Counted from the first letter of the stretch, positions 31,955-41,535 are shown. The stretch is DNA of 64,000 nt from Flavobacteriales bacterium (GCA_016704485.1 JADJAA010000001.1:1054001-1118000), one strand, 5' to 3'. Translations and numbers: made by a program. The notes: generated by a model not told the origin, from the letters alone.

Positions 31955-34561
31955 ATGAATCCAAACGGACTCTCTTCTCTGCGTTTTTGTGTCGTATCGC
32001 TCGTGCTCATTGCTGCTTCTTTGGTCGGACCTGATCAAACTCAGGCAGCACAAGTTCCTGAATCCATAGCGCGCACCGTTGCTCAACGGTTCATGGAAAG
32101 CCGCGTAGCGGGGCTTCGTTCCGAGCAATTGCAATTGGTGGTCAGTAAGACCGAAGGAGGCTCTACACTGTATCGCATCTACAATGTTGCCGATCAAGGA
32201 TTCATTGTTGTTTCCGGCGATGACGCTGCCCTACCGATCTTGGCTTATTCGACGGAGTCGGTTTTCCCGACCGGTGATCTACCGGCGCAGATAGCAAAGT
32301 GGTTCGAAGGGTACACGCAGGAGTTGCGTGCTGTGATCCAACAAGGAGCAAGTGTCGATCCTCAGGTAACAGCCCAATGGGGAATGGTGCTCACGGATGC
32401 CCTGCAGTTCAGTGGTGCAGAACGAGCGGTGAATCCACTGTTACAGACCACTTGGGGGCAAACACCGCACGTTAATGCACAATGCCCTGGTGGCTCTGTT
32501 TCGGGTTGTGTCGCAACGGCCATGGCGCAGGTAATGAAGTACCACAATCATCCAGCAAATGGAGCAGGTTTCCATTCTTACAATGCACCGAACTATGGTA
32601 CGCTGAGTGCCAATTTCGGAAGCACGACCTATGACTGGAGTTCAATGCCCAATGCGGTGAACAGTGCGAATAGCGCGGTTGCTACGCTGATGTACCACTG
32701 TGGTGTAAGCGTGGACATGGAGTACAGCCCTCAAACGAGTAATGCGTACATGATCACATCAGGTAGCCCCATTCAGGCCTGTTCGGAATATGCAATGAAA
32801 ACCTATTTTGGGTATAGCACTGCGATGCATGGAGAGAAACGAGAGAACTATTCCGAACAACAATGGACCGACATGCTGCGTGCTGAATTGGACGCCAGCA
32901 GACCGATCCTTTATGCTGGACTTGGGACCGGTGGCGGGCACTGTTTCGTGGCGGATGGATACAACGACAACAACTTCTTTCACTTCAATTGGGGCTGGTC
33001 TGGGCAAGCAGATGGCTATTTCCAAGTAGGTGCGCTCAATCCAGGTTCCACTGGAACGGGCGGTGGCTCCGGTGGCTATAACAGCGGGCAACAAGCGCTG
33101 GTCGGCATTACACCGGCAACAGGCGGAGGTGGTGGTGGTGGAACACCAACAAATACCATGGCATTGTACAACTATGTTACACCATCCGCATCCACACTGT
33201 ATTATGGACAAGCATTCAGTGTCTCCACTAACATCGTCAATAACGGTACGAATGGATTCAGTGGTGACTATGCTGCTGCGGTTTTCGATAATGCCAATAA
33301 CTTCTATGGGTTCGTACAAACATTAAGCGGCTATACACTGCCTGCGGGTAATGCCTATAACAGTGACCTGACATTCTCTACCACTGGATTGTTCAGCATG
33401 TTGCCGGGTGTGTATTATGTGGGTGTTTTCTATCGACCAACTGGAGGAGAATGGGTGTTGGTGGGCAACAATGGTGGCTATACGAACTTACCTCAAATAA
33501 ATGTGATCAACCCGAATGATCTGGAGGTTGCTACAGCGATGGTAGTGAGTCCAGGAACCTCCCTTACGCAAGGGGGACAAATATCCGTGAACCTGAATAT
33601 CCAGAACGATGGCTTCAGCACATTCCTAGGACAATACGGTGTGGCCATGTATAATCTGGATGGCTCTTGGGCACAGGATGTCGGTTTATTGGATGAGAAC
33701 CAAGGACTACCAAGTGGCTATTCCTATATAGCGCCGTATCTCACATTCGGGCCAGTCAGCGTAACGGTAGGTCCAGGGACTTACTTGATCGCGGCGCAGC
33801 ATAATCCCAACAACACGGGTTGGCAGCTTACTGGTTCCAGCTATTTCTCGAACCCCATATTTGTTACGGTTACCGCAGCAACACAACAACCCGATCAATA
33901 TGAAGTGAACGATGCCATTGCACAAGCCGCGACAATGACCGTTAATTTCAGTGGAAACAATGCATCTGTGAACACTACCGGGTCCAATTTGCATACGGGT
34001 ACCGATCAGGATTTCTACGCGATCGATCTTTCTGCAGGTAACAATTACTCGATAAACGCGCGAGTGCATGATGCGTACAATAGTGGGAACGGCAACACAT
34101 ATACAGTGGACTGTCTCTGGTCCTATTCCACGGATGGTAGCACATGGTCTCCTGTGTTCGATGATGTCTCAAGCGGGAATATCGTACTCAACGGAGGCGG
34201 TACGGTTTACTTCCATGTGGCTCCTTATTTCGCAGGTGAACTAGGCACTTATTTGTTACAGATGGATATTCAACGAGGGGCTACTGTTGGAGTGGAAGAA
34301 AGCATCGCCACGGCCGGGATCCGTGTCTTCCCCAGCCCTGTACTGAGCAATCTGTTCATCGATCTTTCCGAGTTCAATGGATCACTTGAACAACTAGAAC
34401 TGATCGACCTCAATGGGCACGTAGTGGCCAAACCGATCCTTAATTCTGTGGCAGGGACCCGAGTTACCATGGACCTGAGCACGTATGCAGAAGGCGCTTA
34501 CCTCTTGCGAATGATCACGGATAAAGGAGTACGGAACGAACGCATTATCGTAGCGCGATGA
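31955..34561 (+). CDS. Secreted C10 (streptopain-like) cysteine protease, T9SS cargo
   Basis: The 868-residue protein has a signal peptide (ending QTQAAQ), an N-terminal inhibitory prodomain (about 35-150; LYRIYNVADQGFIVVSGDDA, ILAYSTESVF), and a C10 catalytic domain with the nucleophile Cys185 (GGSVSGCVATAMAQVMKYH) and His329 (GTGGGHCFVADGY, then FHFNWGWSG). A Gly-rich linker, CARDB/pre-peptidase-like beta domains and a T9SS sorting domain (VFPSPVLSNLFIDL to IIVAR) follow. It should be made as an inactive zymogen and exported. I reject TTG 31889 as start because it is the promoter -33 element. The next gene overlaps its stop. Confidence 0.9.
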   Translation: MNPNGLSSLRFCVVSLVLIAASLVGPDQTQAAQVPESIARTVAQRFMESRVAGLRSEQLQLVVSKTEGGSTLYRIYNVADQGFIVVSGDDAALPILAYSTESVFPTGDLPAQIAKWFEGYTQELRAVIQQGASVDPQVTAQWGMVLTDALQFSGAERAVNPLLQTTWGQTPHVNAQCPGGSVSGCVATAMAQVMKYHNHPANGAGFHSYNAPNYGTLSANFGSTTYDWSSMPNAVNSANSAVATLMYHCGVSVDMEYSPQTSNAYMITSGSPIQACSEYAMKTYFGYSTAMHGEKRENYSEQQWTDMLRAELDASRPILYAGLGTGGGHCFVADGYNDNNFFHFNWGWSGQADGYFQVGALNPGSTGTGGGSGGYNSGQQALVGITPATGGGGGGGTPTNTMALYNYVTPSASTLYYGQAFSVSTNIVNNGTNGFSGDYAAAVFDNANNFYGFVQTLSGYTLPAGNAYNSDLTFSTTGLFSMLPGVYYVGVFYRPTGGEWVLVGNNGGYTNLPQINVINPNDLEVATAMVVSPGTSLTQGGQISVNLNIQNDGFSTFLGQYGVAMYNLDGSWAQDVGLLDENQGLPSGYSYIAPYLTFGPVSVTVGPGTYLIAAQHNPNNTGWQLTGSSYFSNPIFVTVTAATQQPDQYEVNDAIAQAATMTVNFSGNNASVNTTGSNLHTGTDQDFYAIDLSAGNNYSINARVHDAYNSGNGNTYTVDCLWSYSTDGSTWSPVFDDVSSGNIVLNGGGTVYFHVAPYFAGELGTYLLQMDIQRGATVGVEESIATAGIRVFPSPVLSNLFIDLSEFNGSLEQLELIDLNGHVVAKPILNSVAGTRVTMDLSTYAEGAYLLRMITDKGVRNERIIVAR

Positions 34562-35091
34562 AGACTTTTCTGATCGGGAGTGTTCTGGTATTTGCCTATG
34601 CCTGTTGCGGCCAAAAGGAGATGAGCAACAAAGAGACCACTACCACATCCGGGACCGACATATCCACGGAAATGCCAGCAATGGCAGATACAGGTCCTCA
34701 TGTGTTGGTGTACAGTACGAAAGAAGATCATGCGGATCATGTTCCTGTGTTGCTTTCGGAAGATGGTTCTACCATAATTTCTTATCCCGCACCTAGCGAC
34801 CTGCGCTCTGAGAATGGACCACCCAGACCCACGGACCTTGGCAAGGGATACCTCTTGGATAATCGCGGAATTGGTCCGAACGTAGCATTCTTGAATATGG
34901 ATTATGCTACATACGCAGCATTGTATGAAGCGCCTGAGATCCCAGAGCTTATGGGAATGATCACGGATAAGGACCCATTGAAGGAACTCTATTCCTGTGG
35001 TCCACGAACACGATTCACGGATATCGCCGCTGAACTATCGACCATGATCGAAAGTGGTGCATTATCCACGAGGTGCAAGAAACTGAAGTAA
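34558..35091 (+). CDS. Putative lipoprotein of unknown function
   Basis: The 177-residue protein has a lipoprotein signal (MKTFLIGSVLVFAYACCGQK; lipid-accepting Cys at about 16 or 17), a Thr/Ser-rich linker and a C-terminal region (HVLVYSTKEDHADHVPVLLS, DGSTIISYPAPSDLRSENG, KGYLLDNRGIGPNVAFLNM) that I cannot place in a family. The ATGA overlap with the C10 protease gene indicates coupled expression; a role as the protease's surface partner or inhibitor is only a guess. Confidence 0.75.
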   Translation: MKTFLIGSVLVFAYACCGQKEMSNKETTTTSGTDISTEMPAMADTGPHVLVYSTKEDHADHVPVLLSEDGSTIISYPAPSDLRSENGPPRPTDLGKGYLLDNRGIGPNVAFLNMDYATYAALYEAPEIPELMGMITDKDPLKELYSCGPRTRFTDIAAELSTMIESGALSTRCKKLK

Positions 35092-35096
35092 TTGGA

Positions 35097-35852
35097 TCAC
35101 CCCCATCGCTTAGCGACCGCATCCCAATTCACGATGCTCCACCAGTTCGCTACGTAGTCGTTGCGTTTGTTCTGGTAATGCAAATAGTAGGCGTGTTCCC
35201 AAACATCCAAGCACAGGAGCGGCTTTCCTTTGAATTCACTGACATCCATTAGAGGGTTGTCCTGGTTCGGTGTGCTGCCGATCTCCAGCTTGCCATTGCG
35301 TTCTACCAGCCAGGCCCATCCGCTACCGAACCGTTTCATTCCGGCATCCGCGAATGCGGTCTTGAACTCATCCAAGGAACCGAAGCTTCCGTTGATCGCA
35401 TCGAGTACCTTGCCTATAGGTAACGTTCCTGAAGCAGGTGCCATTACTTCCCAGAACATGTTGTGATTCCATGTGCCACCAACGTTGTTCCGGACGCCCG
35501 CACCGTACTGACCGATCGTGGCCATCAGATCCATTTCATTCGCGGCCTTGACATTGCCTTCTTCAATGGCGGCATTCCCTTTTTTTACATACCCTGCATG
35601 GTGCTTGCTGTAGTGGATCTCCATGGTCTCGGCATCGATCGCGGGTTCCAGCGCGTTATACGCATAAGGTAATGCAATTTGTGAGAGCACAACCTGAACG
35701 GTCGAAGACCCGGGTGTTCCATCAGATGCAGGAATTCCTTGTTCAGGAGACTCCGGTGAATTACATCCGGAAGTATTGGCTAACAAGGGTCCGGCAACCA
35801 AAGTGCCCACCGTTGCTTTCAAAGAGCGAGAAAGAAATTGTTTGCGGTCCAT
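35097..35852 (-). CDS. sodA: Exported lipoprotein Fe/Mn superoxide dismutase
   Basis: A 251-residue Fe/Mn superoxide dismutase, which converts superoxide to O2 and H2O2. Metal ligands are His80 (EIHYSKHHAGYV), His130 (TWNHNMFWEV), Asp216 and His220 (LDVWEHAYYLHY). It carries an N-terminal extension of about 50 residues with a basic start (MDRKQFLSRSLKATVG), a hydrophobic stretch and a lipobox (ANTSGC, Cys30), then a Ser/Pro/Gly linker, so it should be anchored outside the cytoplasm. That is uncommon for this family. It converges with the preceding lipoprotein gene (5 bases). Confidence 0.9.
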   Translation of the reverse strand: MDRKQFLSRSLKATVGTLVAGPLLANTSGCNSPESPEQGIPASDGTPGSSTVQVVLSQIALPYAYNALEPAIDAETMEIHYSKHHAGYVKKGNAAIEEGNVKAANEMDLMATIGQYGAGVRNNVGGTWNHNMFWEVMAPASGTLPIGKVLDAINGSFGSLDEFKTAFADAGMKRFGSGWAWLVERNGKLEIGSTPNQDNPLMDVSEFKGKPLLCLDVWEHAYYLHYQNKRNDYVANWWSIVNWDAVAKRWG

Positions 35853-35916
35853 GTGGTAAAGGTAGCGATCACATCAAAGAATGAAAGTGAGAACTTTCAA
35901 TTCTTAGCGATGCTGC

Positions 35917-36426
35917 TCACTCAAAACATACCAGGATCTGCCCTTTCTCAACAGCCTTGCCTTGTTCTGCCTGAACGGATGAAACGATCGAATCACTTGG
36001 TGCTTTGATCAGATTCTCCATTTTCATCGCCTCCAGTACAAGTATCGGATCATTCTTTTTTATGACGTCTCCGGGCTTCACCATAATATTCAAGACCAGT
36101 CCGGGCATTGGAGCTTTGATCTCGCGTACTTTCTTCACCGCCTTGTCGAACCCCAAGGTGTGCATCATACGGCTCTGTTCGTCCTGTAGCTGAACAGTGT
36201 AACTGCCGCTGCCAATGCGCAACCTTACCGTATTGTTCTCGCGGTCTTCTTTCAAGACCAGAACGCGGTAGCTGCGACCATTGTGTACCAAGCTGTAACT
36301 GCTAGGGCCGGTTCTTACAAGATCAGGTGCGCCTTCACCAATCAAAGACCATGGAGCGGAAGTGGCCTTCCGTTCAAGTTCCACTGGACCTTCTGCACTG
36401 TTTATTGTGGCGTAAAGTTTGGCCAT
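35917..36426 (-). CDS. Biotin carboxyl carrier protein of an acyl-CoA carboxylase
   Basis: The 169-residue protein carries the biotin to be carboxylated, as in propionyl-/acetyl-CoA carboxylases. The C-terminal biotinyl domain (about 95-169) contains PMPGLVLNIMVKPGD and the biotinylation motif VLEAMKMENLI (Lys is the attachment site). The N-terminal half (AKLYATINSAEGPVELERKA) resembles separate carrier subunits of Bacteroidota. I start at ATG 36426 (MAKLYATIN); the frame opens upstream to 36465 with unlikely residues. No carboxylase subunits are next to it. Confidence 0.85.
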   Translation of the reverse strand: MAKLYATINSAEGPVELERKATSAPWSLIGEGAPDLVRTGPSSYSLVHNGRSYRVLVLKEDRENNTVRLRIGSGSYTVQLQDEQSRMMHTLGFDKAVKKVREIKAPMPGLVLNIMVKPGDVIKKNDPILVLEAMKMENLIKAPSDSIVSSVQAEQGKAVEKGQILVCFE

Positions 36427-36461
36427 AGGTTGCGAATATATGTCGATGTGAATGATCGCGA

Positions 36462-36944
36462 TCAACCACCGTCGAATAGTTGACCACCCGAAAGGGACGC
36501 TTCATATCCCTCATCGGCGTCGAGTTTTTTCTGTTGCGAAGCAGCTACGGCCAATTGGTCACATAGTTCATTAAGTGGATGACCGTTATGGCCCTTGATC
36601 CATTGGAACTTCACATTGTGCTGGCGGAATACGTTCAAGAATCGCCGCCAGAGATCCGAGTTCTTCTTCTTCGCGAACCCCTTCTTTTCCCAGCCTAATA
36701 ACCAGCCTTGCTCAACAGCATCAACCACGTATTTACTGTCGCTCACCACCAACACATCCGTTCCTGGATTTTTTAGCGCCTCCAACGCAATGATCACGGC
36801 TAGCAGTTCCATGCGGTTATTGGTAGTAAGCCTGAAGCCCCCCCACAATTCCTTGCGGTATTTCCCGCTTTCCAATACAGCACCATAACCACCGGGACCG
36901 GGGTTTCCGCTTGCAGCACCGTCCGTATGGATCGTGACCTTCAT
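36462..36944 (-). CDS. rnhA: Ribonuclease HI
   Basis: RNase HI cuts RNA in RNA-DNA hybrids. The 160-residue product has the catalytic acids Asp8 (IHTDGAASGNPG), Glu46 (TNNRMELLAVI), Asp69 (VVSDSKYVVDAVEQG) and Asp129 (PLNELCDQLA), plus the basic protrusion WEKKGFAKKKNSDLW. The C-terminal 20 residues after AVAASQQ are unconserved. It belongs to a minus-strand cluster with marC and purN. Confidence 0.95.
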   Translation of the reverse strand: MKVTIHTDGAASGNPGPGGYGAVLESGKYRKELWGGFRLTTNNRMELLAVIIALEALKNPGTDVLVVSDSKYVVDAVEQGWLLGWEKKGFAKKKNSDLWRRFLNVFRQHNVKFQWIKGHNGHPLNELCDQLAVAASQQKKLDADEGYEASLSGGQLFDGG

Positions 36945-36970
36945 GTTGTTGATCGGGCGTGATCCCGTTC

Positions 36971-37588
36971 TCAGGTGGAAGGGAATAGGAAGGTAATATT
37001 ACCTGCGAACAACTTAACGGATATCGCCAACAGAATAATTCCAAAGGCTTTGCGGATCACGATCAGCCCAACCCTGCCTAGCAAACGCTCGATACGCGAA
37101 GTGAGTAAGAGCACCAATACGACCGGGATCATATTCAGGATGATCGCAATAAGAATATTCGGCCGATCGAACTCTGCTCGGAGTGATAATACAGTTGTGA
37201 TCGTGCCTGCACCGGCAATTACAGGAAATGCTAAAGGCACTATGCTGTACACTTTGTTATCCGCCGAAGCATCCGTAAGCCCCGGTGCGGAAAGGTCTTC
37301 TTTGAACAGTTTTAGTCCAAGGACCATTTCCAACGCAATGAAGAATAGGATCAAGGCTCCAGCGACTGCGAAGGAGCGCACGTCGATACCAAGTATGGAA
37401 AGAATGGTCTCGCCCAGATAAAGGAATGTGATCATGATCCCCATACTTACCAGCGTTGCACGCGCCGGGTAGATCTTACCTGCCTTTTGGCGTACATCCA
37501 GGATCAAGGGTATCCCACCAACGATGTCGATCACCGCGAAAAGGATCAAAAAGGCTTTGCCGATCTGTTTGAGGTCGAAATAATGCAT
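36971..37588 (-). CDS. MarC-family integral membrane protein
   Basis: The 205-residue protein has about six membrane helices and the MarC/NAAT pattern (FAVIDIVGGIPLILDV, GIMITFLYLGETILSILGI, FPVIAGAGTITTVLSL, IRKAFGIILLAISVKLF). The family was once linked to multiple antibiotic resistance, but its transport function is not established. It lies 26 bases upstream of rnhA on the same strand and 41 bases downstream of purN. Confidence 0.88.
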   Translation of the reverse strand: MHYFDLKQIGKAFLILFAVIDIVGGIPLILDVRQKAGKIYPARATLVSMGIMITFLYLGETILSILGIDVRSFAVAGALILFFIALEMVLGLKLFKEDLSAPGLTDASADNKVYSIVPLAFPVIAGAGTITTVLSLRAEFDRPNILIAIILNMIPVVLVLLLTSRIERLLGRVGLIVIRKAFGIILLAISVKLFAGNITFLFPST

Positions 37589-37629
37589 TCGTTATTTATT
37601 GGTGATTGTCCGGTATTTGTGAGCAACGA

Positions 37630-38229
37630 TCATGTTTGGTGGCCGATGCCGCCAAGCTTCTCCTCAAGGTGATCCAAATACTTTTCTGCCACTTTGGGAT
37701 AGTGTTCATGCTCTAAATGGTGGATGCGCGCAGCCAACGTTTCCGGGGTGTCGGTCGGTAACACAGAGCATCGCACTTGTAATAAGTGCTTTCCCTGATC
37801 ATACTGCTCGTTCACCAGGTGGATGGTGATCCCGCTTTCATTTTCACCTGCCGCGATCACAGCGCGATGTACGTGTTCTCCGTACATGCCTTTGCCGCCA
37901 TATTCAGGCAGGAGCGAAGGATGAATATTGATGATGCGATCGGGATAGGCCAGCACTATTTCTTTTGGGATCAATCGCATGAATCCCGCCAGTACGATCA
38001 GGTCGATTCGTTGACCTTGGAGCTCTTTCAGTAAGATGCCATCCTTAAGGGCTGCACCATTGAACAAATAACTCGGAATTCCCATATCCCATGCCCTTTG
38101 TAACACGCCGGCCTGGGGTTTATCGCATCCGATCAAGGTGATATCCACACGGTCATTTTCGTTGAAGTGTTCGATAAGTCGCTGGGCATTCGTGCCACTG
38201 CCTGATGCCAATATCGCCACGCGGAACAT
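37630..38229 (-). CDS. purN: Phosphoribosylglycinamide formyltransferase
   Basis: PurN transfers a formyl group from formyl-tetrahydrofolate to GAR in purine synthesis. The 199-residue protein starts MFRVAILASGSGTNAQRLIE at ATG 38229. Conserved blocks are LIVLAGFMRLIPKEIV, the catalytic Asn/His/Asp region INIHPSLLPEYGGKG and the later ESGITIHLVNEQYDQG. The frame is open upstream to 38712, but that stretch runs over the divergent nitroreductase gene and is not PurN-like. It is close to acpP-fabF-rnc, as is common in Flavobacteriales. Confidence 0.94.
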   Translation of the reverse strand: MFRVAILASGSGTNAQRLIEHFNENDRVDITLIGCDKPQAGVLQRAWDMGIPSYLFNGAALKDGILLKELQGQRIDLIVLAGFMRLIPKEIVLAYPDRIINIHPSLLPEYGGKGMYGEHVHRAVIAAGENESGITIHLVNEQYDQGKHLLQVRCSVLPTDTPETLAARIHHLEHEHYPKVAEKYLDHLEEKLGGIGHQT

Positions 38230-38286
38230 GGCGCAAAGGTGAGGTTTTGGTGTGATCCTGGAATTCCTCCCGAACTTCATCCCATC

Positions 38287-38958
38287 ATGGAAGACGAAGC
38301 GCCCCACGTACCGCTCGATTTTATTCGCTATGGTCCTACTGAAATGCTGGATCGTGCAAGGCAATTCCATGGTCTTATGGACCGAAGACGCACCATTCGC
38401 TACTTCAGTGACGAACCGGTTCCGTTCGATGTGATCGCTGAGGTGGTGCGCACGGCGAATACCGCACCAAGTGGGGCCCATAAACAACCATGGACTTTTT
38501 GCGTGGTAGGAAACCCAGCTCTGAAGCACAAGATCCGCGAAGCCGCTGAGCAAGAAGAAAAGATCAACTATGAAAGCCGTATGTCCGAGGAGTGGTTGGA
38601 TGACCTGAAGCCGTTCGCGACAGACTGGAACAAGCCGTTCTTGGATATCGCCCCTTGGCTCATCGTGGTATTCAAACGCGCCTATGAAATGGATGCCGAT
38701 GGTAATAAGCACCAGAACTATTACGCGGCTGAAAGTGTTGGAATTGCTACCGGAATGCTTTTAGCAGCAGCGCATAATGCCGGATTGGCTACGCTAACGC
38801 ATACGCCAAGCCCAATGAATTTTTTAGCGGGAATTCTGGATCGCCCGTCCAATGAGCGACCATTTTTGCTGATCCCCATCGGGTTCCCAGCAAAAAATTG
38901 TCAAGTTCCCGACCTGAAGCGCAAGGGATTGGACCACGTGTTGGTGCCATTCAAATAA
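38287..38958 (+). CDS. Nitroreductase-family flavoprotein
   Basis: The 223-residue product belongs to the FMN-dependent nitroreductase superfamily, nearest in layout to the iodotyrosine-dehalogenase-like branch: RRRTIRYFSDEPVPFDVI (FMN phosphate contacts), TANTAPSGAHKQPWTF, YYAAESVGIATGMLLAAAHN and TLTHTPSPMNFL. It reduces an unknown substrate using NAD(P)H. ATG 38287 is chosen because upstream in-frame residues (from 38239) overlap the purN promoter. It diverges from purN with 57 bases between them. Confidence 0.9.
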   Translation: MEDEAPHVPLDFIRYGPTEMLDRARQFHGLMDRRRTIRYFSDEPVPFDVIAEVVRTANTAPSGAHKQPWTFCVVGNPALKHKIREAAEQEEKINYESRMSEEWLDDLKPFATDWNKPFLDIAPWLIVVFKRAYEMDADGNKHQNYYAAESVGIATGMLLAAAHNAGLATLTHTPSPMNFLAGILDRPSNERPFLLIPIGFPAKNCQVPDLKRKGLDHVLVPFK

Positions 38959-39023
38959 GATCATGCGTGCGCATGTCGAAAATGCTTTCCTTTGCACCCT
39001 GTTCAACAAATAACAACAAGAAC

Positions 39024-39260
39024 ATGTCGGATATTAAGTCAAGGGTCATCGCTATTATCGTGGATAAGCTCGGAGTAGACCAGGCCGAGGTAACGCACGA
39101 AGCTAGCTTCACCAACGACCTTGGCGCGGATAGCCTTGATACTGTCGAGCTCATTATGGAGTTCGAGAAAGAGTTCAATATTGCTATCCCGGATGATCAA
39201 GCCGAGAAGATCCAAACCGTGGGTCAGGCTGTGGATTACGTGGAAAAGAACGCCAAGTAA
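39024..39260 (+). CDS. acpP: Acyl carrier protein
   Basis: A 78-residue ACP, the carrier of growing fatty acyl chains. The phosphopantetheine site is the Ser in DLGADSLDTVELIM (about residue 37), and the start MSDIKSRVIAIIVDKLGV is typical. An in-frame extension up to 38898 is not needed. fabF follows 11 bases after the stop. Confidence 0.97.
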   Translation: MSDIKSRVIAIIVDKLGVDQAEVTHEASFTNDLGADSLDTVELIMEFEKEFNIAIPDDQAEKIQTVGQAVDYVEKNAK

Positions 39261-39271
39261 ACGTATTTAGC

Positions 39272-40523
39272 ATGGAGCTCAGACGCGTGGTTGTCACTGG
39301 TCTGGGTGCGCTCACTCCACTCGGGAACACCCTAAAGGAGTACTGGGAGGGCTTGGTGAGCGGCCGTAGCGGAGCTGCGCCAATCACTCGCTTTGATCCA
39401 GCTAAATTCAAAACGCGATTCGCCTGTGAGGTCAAAGGGTTCAACCCCGAGGACTTCATGGATAGAAAAGAAGCGCGTAAAATGGACCCGTACAGCCAAT
39501 TCGCTGTCGTTTGTGCCGATGAGGCCATGAAGGATAGCGGACTGGATCTTGATAAGGCGGACCGGGAGCGGATCGGCGTGATCTGGGGCAGTGGTATTGG
39601 TGGCTTGAAAACCTTCCAGGACGAGTGTATCGGTTTTGGACAGGGTGATGGAACACCGCGTTTCAACCCATTCTTCATCCCAAAGATGATAGCCGATAGT
39701 GCTGCTGGGTTGATCAGCATGCGCCATGTGCTCTATGGACCGAGTTATGTTACGGCCAGTGCTTGTGCTAGTAGCAACAACGCGATGATCGATGCTTTCA
39801 ACTACATCCGACTTGGCACCTGTGTGGCTGTGGTAACAGGCGGGAGTGAGGCTGCGGTCTATGAGGCTGGTGTTGGTGGATTCAACGCGTTGCATGCTAT
39901 GAGCACGCGCAATGATGACCCCGGAACCGCTTCTCGGCCTTATGATAAGGACCGGGATGGGTTCGTTCTGGGCGAAGGCGGTGCGGCGATCATACTTGAA
40001 GATCTGGAACACGCCAAAGCTCGCGGCGCAACCATCTATGCTGAAGTGATCGGCGGGGGGTATGAGCAGCGATGCCTACCACATAACAGCACCTCACCCG
40101 GACGGTCTTGGAGCTGAGCTGTGTATGAAGCACGCCATGCACGATGCTGGTATTGATGCAACGGATATTGATTATATCAATACCCACGGAACAAGCACAC
40201 CGATCGGCGACCCGCAAGAAGTAAAAGCGATCCAGCGCTTATTCGGTGAACATGCGTATAAGCTCAATATTAGTTCTACGAAGAGTATGACAGGCCACTT
40301 GCTCGGTGGGGCAGGGGCCGTAGAAGGTGTTGCGGCGATCATGGCCGTGAAGAACGATATTGTTCCTCCAACGATCAATCACTTCACTGACGACCCTGTA
40401 TTGGACGCTAAGTTGAATTTTACATTCAACAAGGCAGAAAAGCGAACAGTGAACATCGCACTTAGCAATACCTTCGGTTTTGGAGGACACAATACCTCGG
40501 TGATCTTCCGTAAGTACCATTGA
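39272..40523 (+). CDS. fabF: 3-oxoacyl-ACP synthase II, with a one-base frameshift
   Basis: FabF condenses malonyl-ACP with acyl-ACP in chain elongation. The first frame (39272-40117) has the nucleophile Cys165 (TASACASSNNAM) and ends after EVIGGGYEQ. The correct continuation lies in the next frame (MSSDAYHITAPHPDG, NTHGTSTPIGD with catalytic His, SSTKSMTGHLLGGAG with Lys/His), ending at 40523. The break is a run of six Gs at 40055-40060; with five Gs the frames join as EVIGGGMSSDAYH and give 416 residues. Because fabF is normally essential, a sequencing or assembly error is the most likely cause. Confidence 0.93.
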
Positions 40524-41389
40524 CCCACGTTTTGTTCCGTAGCCTTTTCAGCCGAGCACGAAATGCAGAAGAGCGTCGTGTGCGTGCGTGGTGCAGATCT
40601 ACATTAGGCCTTACACCCGGTGATCTGCCGCTTTACCGCCAAGCACTGCGGCACGTGAGCGCAGTTACTGAGGACAGACCCGACCTTCCCGATAATGAAC
40701 GCTTGGAATTCTTGGGCGATGCCATCCTGGATTCCATTATCGGCGAATTGCTCTTTAATACGTACCCTGAAAAAGGCGAAGGGTTCCTTACGCGCATGCG
40801 CAGTAAGCTTGTAAGTCGAAGTCAATTGAACCTATTGGCCCAACATACGCAGATCGAACGGGTCATGGAAAGCAATGTTGCCCGATCCCAAGAATCATCG
40901 GTTCCCGGTAATGCAATGGAAGCGCTGATCGGTGCCATGTTCCTGGATCGCGGCTACGAACGGACACGTAAAGTGGTCATCAAGTTGATCAACGTCCATT
41001 TCGACCTGAAGGAGTTGGAAAAAGAGGACCGCGATGGCAAAAGCCGATTGTTGGAATGGGGCCAGAAACGTCGTAAACGCGTGGAGTTCGTAATTAATGA
41101 AGAAGGCGGTAAGGGACGCGGAAAACAATACGTCGCAGAGGTGCATATTGAAGGAAAGGTAAAAGGCACGGGTAGAGGGATCAGCAAAAAAAGTGCTGAG
41201 CAGGAAGCGGCACAGGATGCTTTTTCGAGTATGCGTTCACGAAAGCCACGCCCGCCAAGGCCCCCGAAGAACAATGTGGCAAGTTCTCTGAGCGTTTCGA
41301 CCGAAATCGGTCCAGTACCCAAGCCACGTCGTAGACCCGGGCCGACGAATCGACGGCCAAAAAGAGATACTTCCGGTGATGGGACATAG
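40520..41389 (+). CDS. rnc: Ribonuclease III
   Basis: RNase III cuts double-stranded RNA and processes rRNA. The 289-residue product has the nuclease signature DNERLEFLGDAILD (about 53-66), a second acidic cluster GNAMEALIGAMFLDRGY, and a dsRNA-binding domain (about 170-240; GRGISKKSAEQEAAQDAF). It ends with a basic, Pro/Arg-rich tail of some 50 residues. The start is TTG 40520, overlapping the fabF stop by four bases, so translation is coupled. An upstream ATG is not available. Confidence 0.93.
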   Translation: MTHVLFRSLFSRARNAEERRVRAWCRSTLGLTPGDLPLYRQALRHVSAVTEDRPDLPDNERLEFLGDAILDSIIGELLFNTYPEKGEGFLTRMRSKLVSRSQLNLLAQHTQIERVMESNVARSQESSVPGNAMEALIGAMFLDRGYERTRKVVIKLINVHFDLKELEKEDRDGKSRLLEWGQKRRKRVEFVINEEGGKGRGKQYVAEVHIEGKVKGTGRGISKKSAEQEAAQDAFSSMRSRKPRPPRPPKNNVASSLSVSTEIGPVPKPRRRPGPTNRRPKRDTSGDGT

Positions 41390-41535
41390 TGGGCTTCGTC
41401 GATAGCCGCCAACGAAACCACGATGCTGTTGCGCTTTTGATCTAAGCAACAAAACCTACTTCATGATCCAGGTTCAAGCAATGTCACAGCTACCTTTGAA
41501 CTCGAGATCACTTTCATTAGTCTGCTCCAAACGTT

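Noticed and set aside
37630..38712. A 360-codon frame including PurN
   Set aside because: The first 161 codons run antisense to the nitroreductase gene and do not resemble PurN; the normal start is ATG 38229.
40055..40060. Programmed ribosomal frameshift in fabF
   Set aside because: I see no stimulatory hairpin or Shine-Dalgarno-like element at the proper distance, and the site is a G homopolymer prone to consensus error; I keep it as a finding but do not claim recoding.
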